NCBI GenBank assembly: GCA_016928955.1
Contig: JAFGJV010000048.1
Span: 1-64,000 of the forward strand
Source: Spirochaetales bacterium
Lineage (GTDB): Bacteria; Spirochaetota; Spirochaetia; Treponematales; UBA12059
Reading direction: 5' to 3'
DNA length: 64,000 nucleotides
Shown here: positions 58,652 through 64,000 of the stretch, piece by piece
Layout of the letters: every line of letters begins with the position of its first letter
Numbering within the stretch: the stretch's first letter is position 1
Program-made: the position numbers and the translations under genes
The notes under the pieces: generated by a model
What the model saw: the letters and a program-made list of their open reading frames with translations, nothing else
The model's database searches: none
What the model was told of the DNA's origin: nothing

Positions 58652-59788
58652 TTATCTCTTGGTCAAACCGCCCAGATATTCCTCTATGAATTCCCGGGGC
58701 GACAGCTCCCGGTTGAGTATGCGGTACACGCCCTTGCATATGGGCATGGGAATTTTCCGCGCCGCGGCTATCTTGCGCACGAACATGCTGGCCGGGGCTC
58801 CCTCCGGCAGGTAGCCCAGCTCGCCTATGCGCTTCATGAGGTCGTCCGCATCCTTGAAGGGCTCAAGGACGTTCTTCTCGACAATCTCCCTGCCAAAGCG
58901 CCGGTTGCGTCCGTGCACTGAGCGGCAGGTCACGTCCAGGTCGCCCACGCCGGCTATGGACGTGAAGGTCTCTGGGTGCGTGGCCCCCAGGGCCTGCCCA
59001 AAGCTCTGTATCTCGTTCAGGCCGGCGGCCAGGAGCAGGGACTCCGCGTTGTCGCCGAACACCTCCGACTGGGCCTTGAGGGCGTCCATCATGCCAAAGG
59101 CTATGGCGACGATGTTCTTGACGGCTCCGCACACCTGCACGCCCACAACGTCCAGGGACGGGAAGACGAACAGCGACTTGGACTGCAGAAGCTCCCGCGC
59201 TCGTATGGCGTTCCTGCCGTTTGAGGACGCCGCCGCCAGGCCGGTGATCAGCCCCCTGGACACCTCCTCTGCGTGGCTCGGCCCGGACACGTATACCAGG
59301 GCGCCCCGGTAAAAGCCCGGCAGGTAGTCCTCCAGGGTCTCGACAATCAGGCGCGGTCCGCGCTCTGTCTCGATAAAGCCCTTGGTCAGGACGACGATGA
59401 GCGAGCGGCCCTCCATGATGTTCGGCGCGGTCAGAATGCGCTTGACCGTGCCCAGAAGGTAGGGCGATGGCACGGCCAGTACCAGGGCGTCCTTGTCCGT
59501 GGCCGCCGCCAGGGGATCGGCGGTGGCAACAAGCGCGTCTGGCAGGCGCACGCCGGGCAGATAAAGCTCGTTGACATGCCGCTGGTTGATGGCCTCGACG
59601 GTGGCCGGCTCAAGGGCCCACAGGCATACGTCATGGCCGTTTTCCGCCAGGGACTTGGCCACTGCCGTGCCCCAGGCGCCCGCGCCTATCACGCCTACCT
59701 TCTGGGGCCTGCGCCGGCCAAAGCTCGGCAAGGACGGAAGGCGCCAGCGTTTGGGCGGCTTGTCCGGGTCGACCACCGCGTTAGGCAT
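58652..59788 (-). CDS. gpsA: Glycerol-3-phosphate dehydrogenase [NAD(P)+]
   Basis: 378 residues. GpsA reduces dihydroxyacetone phosphate to glycerol 3-phosphate for phospholipid synthesis. The NAD(P) motif GVIGAGAWGTAVAKSLAENGHDV, SGPSHAEEV, the catalytic Lys in CGAVKNIVAIAFGMMDAL and GVGDLDVTCRS are all present. An N-terminal extension of about 30 basic residues precedes the Rossmann fold. ATG 59788 has GGAG upstream and overlaps pepF by 8 bases. Confidence 0.94.
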   Translation of the reverse strand: MPNAVVDPDKPPKRWRLPSLPSFGRRRPQKVGVIGAGAWGTAVAKSLAENGHDVCLWALEPATVEAINQRHVNELYLPGVRLPDALVATADPLAAATDKDALVLAVPSPYLLGTVKRILTAPNIMEGRSLIVVLTKGFIETERGPRLIVETLEDYLPGFYRGALVYVSGPSHAEEVSRGLITGLAAASSNGRNAIRARELLQSKSLFVFPSLDVVGVQVCGAVKNIVAIAFGMMDALKAQSEVFGDNAESLLLAAGLNEIQSFGQALGATHPETFTSIAGVGDLDVTCRSVHGRNRRFGREIVEKNVLEPFKDADDLMKRIGELGYLPEGAPASMFVRKIAAARKIPMPICKGVYRILNRELSPREFIEEYLGGLTKR

Positions 59789-61568
59789 GGGCTTGCTCCA
59801 CAAGGCGCTCGAACTCGGCCACCTGGTCGGCGAACACCTTGACGCCAGAACGCCAGAAATCGGGGGTTTCTATGTTGAAGCCCGCCGAACGGCACACGTC
59901 AACGGCGTTTGCCCTGCCTGTCTGCACCAGAAGGGTGCGGTACGCTTCTGCAAAGGCTGGTCCCTCGCTCCGGTAGCGGGCGTACAGGCCAAGGCCAAAG
60001 AGCTGGCCAAAGGCGTAGGGGAAGTTGTAGAAGGCCAGCTCCGGCCGGTAATAGTGACTCTTGACCGCCCACATATACTGGTGCAGGGCGTCCGGGTCCA
60101 AGCCGTCGCCATAGGTCCTCTTCTGGGCGTCAAGCATGAGCTGGCTGAATTCGTCCGGCGACAGTTCGCCTTTGGTCCTGCGCTCGAACACGGCACGCTC
60201 AAAGTAGAAACGGGACAGGATATCGACCAGCACCTGGCAGCCGTCCTGGAGGCGGGATTCCAGGAGCCCCAGCCGCTCGTCGCCCGTGGCCTTTGAGAAA
60301 GCGTCCTCGAACACGATGGTCTCGGCAAAGATGCTGGCCGTTTCGGCCAGGGTCATGGGATATTGAGTCAGGGCGTAGGGTTGGTCTTTCAAGGTCCATG
60401 CGTGGTAGGCATGCCCCAGTTCATGGGCCACGGTGGTGAGCGACGAGAAACTGCCTTCAAAATTGCACAGGACGCGGGCCATGCGCGCGCGCGGGAAGTC
60501 TATGCAGTACGCTCCCCCGACCTTGCCTTCCCTCGGCTCTGCGTCTATCCACGACTGCTTGAAAGCCATGGCGGCAAAATCGCCCATATCCTTGGAGAAG
60601 GCGGTGAACTTCTCCACCACAAAGGCCTTGGTCTCGTCCCAGGTAAACGTGCGGTCGGACGCTCCCACCGGCGCGAACAGGTCGTAAAAAGCGCAGGACG
60701 GCAACTTCAGGAGCCGCGCCTTGGCCTTGAGGTAGCGCCTCCATACCGGCAGGGATTCCTCTATGGCCAGAATCAGGGAATCCAGCGTTGCGCGGCTGAT
60801 GCGGGCCTGGGCGGCTGCCTTGTCCAGGGCCCCGTCCCAAGCGCGGCGCTTGTCCAGGCTTATGGACCAGCCCTTGACGCCGTTGAGCGACGCGGCCAGG
60901 GGTGTCTCCACGCCTTTCCACGCGTCGAGCTCCAGGCGGTAGGCTTTTTCCCTCACTGCACGGTCCGGATCGAACGCCATGGACCGTAGCTGCACCAGGG
61001 TCTTGCGCTCGCCGGTGGCTGGATCCCAAACGGCGCCGGTTATGCTGGAAACGCTCTCCTGGAGGCGTTCCCAGGCGTCGCCGCCGGAACGCGCCAGGTC
61101 AGCGGCCAGGTCCTCAAGCTCGGGCGCCATCTGCTTGGTCTGCCAAAAGAGCGCTTCCTCGATGATGAAGCGGTAGTCCGCCAGGTCGGGCTGGGAAGCC
61201 ACCAGCTTGAGTACCTCGTCGCGCCGCGCGGCCAGGGAATTTTTCATGGCCACGGAGGCACGCTTGAGCGGCAGGGACAGCTCTTCCACGGCGTTGAGCT
61301 CGGCCATGGCCTTGTCGTCCCGCGTGTTTGTGGAATAGTTGGAATAGGCGTACGCGCCCAGGGTCTCGGCCAGGGAGCCGGCCGTGTTCTGTATGTCCAA
61401 AACCGAGCGCAGCCAGGCCAGGGTGTCGGCTCCGGGCTCCGAGCAGAGCTTCTCGGCGTCGGCGGCCAGCCGGGCAAGCTCGGCCTTGGCGTCGCGGTAC
61501 TCGGCCGAGTCAAACGAGGGGAAAATGGGACTCAGGTCCCAGCGGGGAAGCGTTTCAGAGCCACTCAT
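59781..61568 (-). CDS. pepF: M3-family oligoendopeptidase (PepF-like)
   Basis: 595 residues, the usual PepF length. The zinc site is TVAHELGHAYHAW (HExGH), with the third ligand Glu in TASIFAETIVFED. The N-terminal half is helical (ETLGAYAYSNYSTNTRDDKA), and SYHYRPELAFYNFPYAFGQLFGLGLYARY-type sequence near the C-terminus is typical. It hydrolyses oligopeptides in the cytoplasm. The start lies inside the end of ndk (14-base overlap), so ndk, pepF and gpsA form one operon. Confidence 0.92.
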   Translation of the reverse strand: MSGSETLPRWDLSPIFPSFDSAEYRDAKAELARLAADAEKLCSEPGADTLAWLRSVLDIQNTAGSLAETLGAYAYSNYSTNTRDDKAMAELNAVEELSLPLKRASVAMKNSLAARRDEVLKLVASQPDLADYRFIIEEALFWQTKQMAPELEDLAADLARSGGDAWERLQESVSSITGAVWDPATGERKTLVQLRSMAFDPDRAVREKAYRLELDAWKGVETPLAASLNGVKGWSISLDKRRAWDGALDKAAAQARISRATLDSLILAIEESLPVWRRYLKAKARLLKLPSCAFYDLFAPVGASDRTFTWDETKAFVVEKFTAFSKDMGDFAAMAFKQSWIDAEPREGKVGGAYCIDFPRARMARVLCNFEGSFSSLTTVAHELGHAYHAWTLKDQPYALTQYPMTLAETASIFAETIVFEDAFSKATGDERLGLLESRLQDGCQVLVDILSRFYFERAVFERRTKGELSPDEFSQLMLDAQKRTYGDGLDPDALHQYMWAVKSHYYRPELAFYNFPYAFGQLFGLGLYARYRSEGPAFAEAYRTLLVQTGRANAVDVCRSAGFNIETPDFWRSGVKVFADQVAEFERLVEQAHA

Positions 61569-62004
61569 CGTTGCCGTCCTTCCATGGTTGGATGTCTTCG
61601 TTCGAGAAAAACAAGGCTATTTCCCTGGCCGCGCTGGCCGGCGAGTCGGATGCGTGTATCAGGTTTCTCTGGGTACGGCAGCCAAAGTCGCCGCGTATGG
61701 TGCCCGCCGGGGCTTCTGCCGGAGCCGTGGGCCCCGCCAGGGAGCGCAGGGCTCCTATGGCGTTTTCTCCCTCCACGACCAGGGCCAGTACGGGCCCGCT
61801 GGTCATGTAGTCGATCAGGCCGGCGTAAAAGGGCTTGCCCAGATGCTCGGCGTAATGGCGCTCGGCCAGGCCCCTGTCTATGGTCATCATTTTGGCCGCC
61901 ACAACGCGGAGGCCCTTGCGTTCCACGCGCGACAGTATCTCGCCCACCAGGCGGCGCTGGAGCGCTCCCGGCTTGATCATGGAAAATGTGCGCTCAACGG
62001 ACAC
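61555..62004 (-). CDS. ndk: Nucleoside diphosphate kinase
   Basis: 149 residues. Ndk transfers the gamma phosphate among nucleotides. ERTFSMIKPGALQRRLVGEI is the N-terminal signature, and NLIHASDSPASAAREI holds the phosphorylated His. The GTG at 62004 is chosen because GGGAGGG lies just upstream and it gives family length; a much longer frame is open but not conserved. First gene of the ndk-pepF-gpsA operon, divergent from the DUF6765 gene. Confidence 0.93.
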   Translation of the reverse strand: MSVERTFSMIKPGALQRRLVGEILSRVERKGLRVVAAKMMTIDRGLAERHYAEHLGKPFYAGLIDYMTSGPVLALVVEGENAIGALRSLAGPTAPAEAPAGTIRGDFGCRTQRNLIHASDSPASAAREIALFFSNEDIQPWKDGNDEWL

Positions 62005-62110
62005 TGACGGTCCCTCCCTGTGCGGCTCGCCGGACATGGCCGGCCTTGCCGGTATATGCTTAAAGCCCATACTACCCGAACGTAGAAGCCGGGGCAACGC
62101 CCCGGGGCGC

Positions 62111-62139
62111 TTGTACCGCTTTCCAGGGCGTGCTAGCCT
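62111..62139 (+). promoter_or_regulatory. Putative leaderless promoter of the DUF6765 gene
   Basis: TTGTAC (62111-62116), 17 bases, TAGCCT (62134-62139), six bases, GTG 62146. Confidence 0.45.
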
Positions 62140-62145
62140 TGGGGC

Positions 62146-63126
62146 GTGAACGTAGAATTCCACTATTACGCCATACACGCCCTGGCCCTTGAGGCCGGCT
62201 TTGACGCTGACACGGCCAGGATCATGGCCTCAGCCTCCCAATACGTCGACACGTCGACCACGGCCCTGGCGTTCGACGCTCCACAAGGCCGGGTGGACGT
62301 GGCCGTGACCCAGAATTACGTGTTCTGGGACGACTCGGTGCGGCGAGACATCTACCTGCCCTTCCACTTCCTGCCTGGAGAGCCCCAGGTCAGCTCTGCC
62401 CTGCGCAAGGACGGCGCGTCCAACCCATACGCGGTCACGGCAAACAGCACCCTGGCAAAGGAGCTGCTGGTGGGCGCCTTCAGGGACAAGGATCCGTACA
62501 TAATGGGCGTGGCCCTCCACGCCTTTGCCGACACCTGGGCCCACCAGAACTTTGCCGCGCAATCGGCGTCCTGGAACGAGCTGGACTCGGGCATGTCCGC
62601 CCTGGGCCTACCGGCTGCAGGCCACCTGCACGCCCTGTCCGCTCCGGACGAGCCGGACAGGACCTGGACGGACAGCCGCCTTGTGCCCGCCGAGCGGACC
62701 GTGGTCAACACGCGGCGTTTCGCCGACGCGGCGCGGAAGATTTTCCGTTACTTCAGGGTATTCCTGGGCAAGCCCTTTGACGACGACGACTTGGTTGTCG
62801 AGCGCCTGGCGTCCATCTGGGCGGATCCGTCCAGGGACGGGCGCCTGGCCGAGTACTGCATACGCTACGACCTTGGCCCCTGGGACGCCCAGTCGTGGCG
62901 CCTGGCGGCCGGCGCGCCTCCTGACCGCTCCCCGCTTGCGGGGGTGCGCCACTACGACAAGCTGGCATGGGCCAAGGCCGAGCTGGCCCGCGCCCTGCGA
63001 GGCGGCCTGAAAGCCATACCCGTGTCGTCGTCCTTGTACCAAAGCGAGCTCTATCAGTGGCACCAAGCCGCCACGGAGTACCGCCTAAGGGCCCAGGCGG
63101 CCCTGGCCAAACGGGGGCTGTTGTGA
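62146..63126 (+). CDS. DUF6765-family protein
   Basis: 326 residues. FHYYAIHALALEAGFDADTARIMASASQYVDTST and MGVALHAFADTWAHQNFA are characteristic: the His/Asp pattern (HxxxDTWAHQ) resembles the zinc-binding core of phospholipase-C-like helical proteins, but no function is established. The start is GTG with no ribosome site. It overlaps the following lipoprotein gene by 4 bases (GTGA). Confidence 0.8.
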   Translation: MNVEFHYYAIHALALEAGFDADTARIMASASQYVDTSTTALAFDAPQGRVDVAVTQNYVFWDDSVRRDIYLPFHFLPGEPQVSSALRKDGASNPYAVTANSTLAKELLVGAFRDKDPYIMGVALHAFADTWAHQNFAAQSASWNELDSGMSALGLPAAGHLHALSAPDEPDRTWTDSRLVPAERTVVNTRRFADAARKIFRYFRVFLGKPFDDDDLVVERLASIWADPSRDGRLAEYCIRYDLGPWDAQSWRLAAGAPPDRSPLAGVRHYDKLAWAKAELARALRGGLKAIPVSSSLYQSELYQWHQAATEYRLRAQAALAKRGLL

Positions 63127-63971
63127 ACACCCGTGCGCGCGCGGCGGGTCCGCTGTTCCTGCTCCTGGCGCTCGCGTCCTGCGCGTCCGGCCCGTCCCTG
63201 CCCTCGGACGCCGAGCCCGAACGCCTCCTGCCAGCTGGCGCCCTGGCCTACGCCAAGCTGGACCGCGAGCTGTTCAGGGCGGCCGCAGCCGCTCTTGGCG
63301 GCCCCGACGCCGCGCGTTCGGCCAAGGCCCTTGTGGACCGCACGGACACCGTGTGGGTGGCCGTGAGCGCTCAGTCGTCTGGCGATCCCGGCCTGCTAGC
63401 CGTGGCCAGGGGACGCTATCCCTCCGCTGGTTCCTTGGCTTTGGCCCTGCGTTCGGGCTGGCACAGGGACGGCCTATCGTGGGCGCAGGACTCGGGTCCC
63501 TTCCGCGTTGCGTCCGCCGGCACCAAGGCCCTGGCCTTTGGCACGGTGGCCCTGGACGGCGTCCTGAGCGCGATCACGATGCCCGGGCCCCATCCCATTC
63601 CGGACGATTGGCGCGCCGCCTGGGACGCGGACGTGGCCGTGTTCGTGCCCCGGCCCCTGGCCAGTCTTGCCGGTTCCCTGGGCATGGATCCGGACGCGGC
63701 GCCCCTGGAGGCGGCCATGGTCGCGGCCAGGCAGGACGGAGACGCCTACCGCGCGGAGCTGGTGTTCGGTTTCGCCGACGAGCGTTCGGCCAGGATATTC
63801 GCGCCCCTGTGCAGGCTCATCCTCTACGGGGCCGCGCACAGCCTGTGGTCGCCCCGGGCCAATGACATACTGTCAGCGGCCGAGTGGACCGTAGCAGGCC
63901 GGCGGGTCACGGCGCATGATTTCAGCCTGGATGCCGCCGAACTGGCCGCCTTCCTCACAGCCCTGCAATAA
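63123..63971 (+). CDS. Hypothetical lipoprotein
   Basis: 282 residues. The signal peptide ends in the lipobox LASC. The rest is Ala-rich with alternating strands and helices (ALAYAKLDRELFRAAAAALGG, DTVWVAVSAQSSG, RVASAGTKALAFGTV), a pattern seen in spirochaete lipoproteins of unknown role. The GTG start overlaps the DUF6765 stop, so the two are probably made together. Confidence 0.7.
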   Translation: MNTRARAAGPLFLLLALASCASGPSLPSDAEPERLLPAGALAYAKLDRELFRAAAAALGGPDAARSAKALVDRTDTVWVAVSAQSSGDPGLLAVARGRYPSAGSLALALRSGWHRDGLSWAQDSGPFRVASAGTKALAFGTVALDGVLSAITMPGPHPIPDDWRAAWDADVAVFVPRPLASLAGSLGMDPDAAPLEAAMVAARQDGDAYRAELVFGFADERSARIFAPLCRLILYGAAHSLWSPRANDILSAAEWTVAGRRVTAHDFSLDAAELAAFLTALQ

Positions 63972-64000
63972 AGTCGGCCACGGCCATGACCAGCGCGCCT
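63955..64000 (-). CDS. C-terminal end of an unidentified gene cut by the window edge
   Basis: The last 14 codons and stop of a minus-strand frame (ending MAVADFIAGL). Too short to identify. It would overlap the lipoprotein gene by 17 bases. Confidence 0.25.
   Translation of the reverse strand, partial: GALVMAVADFIAGL

Noticed and set aside
1..64000. tRNA, rRNA, RNase P, SRP or tmRNA genes
   Set aside because: Scanning both strands for T-loop (GTTCGAATC-like) and other core motifs found no convincing case.

Overview
The window reads as a high-GC spirochaete chromosome segment; base composition was judged by eye, not computed. The support is a flagellar pair (FliS, FlgN), a dephospho-CoA kinase with the Treponema-like P-loop variant GGYCTGKS, ParE/ParC topoisomerase genes, and many lipoproteins with spirochaete-style lipoboxes. 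No rRNA, tRNA, CRISPR, insertion sequence or prophage was seen. Isoleucine is often written ATA despite the high GC (18 of 32 Ile codons in polA by hand count), in the housekeeping genes as well as in the purine locus.

Layout. 1-4.0 kb (minus): parC (cut by the window edge), parE, and the pseudouridine-degrading pair psuG/psuK. 4.2-11.1 kb (plus): J-domain protein, fliS, flgN, polA, coaE, SPOR protein, AI-2E family exporter. 11.3-14.6 kb: a purine permease (minus) divergent from adenine deaminase (plus). 14.8-35.1 kb (plus): a 12-gene locus matching the anaerobic purine/urate degradation cluster of gut bacteria (XDH small and large subunits, HyuA, YgfK, SsnA, YgeY, two PLP enzymes, 8-oxoguanine deaminase, YgfM, XdhD, YgeW). 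35.2-46.7 kb: diguanylate cyclase, DUF4139 protein, a radical-SAM/TIGR03915 DNA-repair pair, a NUDIX gene, a hybrid histidine kinase and a GH25 lysozyme. 46.8-50.2 kb (minus): a MocA-like molybdenum cofactor cytidylyltransferase with a FecCD-type ABC importer. 50.3-64 kb: a ClpA-like ATPase, an E2-like protein, a cupin, a subtilase, zinc-ribbon proteins, a metallopeptidase, gpsA, pepF, ndk and a DUF6765 protein.

How it fits together. The permease brings in purine bases, adenine deaminase makes hypoxanthine, the molybdenum hydroxylases carry oxidation towards urate, and 8-oxoguanine deaminase adds urate from oxidised guanine. YgfK, SsnA, HyuA, YgeY and YgeW are the conserved ring-opening and downstream set of the anaerobic route. 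The MocA/ABC operon probably supplies the molybdenum cofactor these hydroxylases need. Most genes of the locus overlap by 4-7 bases. The three gaps each hold palindromic repeats, one of them a six-hairpin AT-rich array. YgeX (diaminopropionate ammonia-lyase) is not recognisable, and two other fold-type II PLP enzymes sit in the locus instead.

A second theme is promoter architecture. Several genes show a -35/-10 pair with 17-18 bp spacing whose -10 ends about 6 bases before the start codon, which predicts leaderless mRNAs; others have perfect palindromes inside the promoter spacer.
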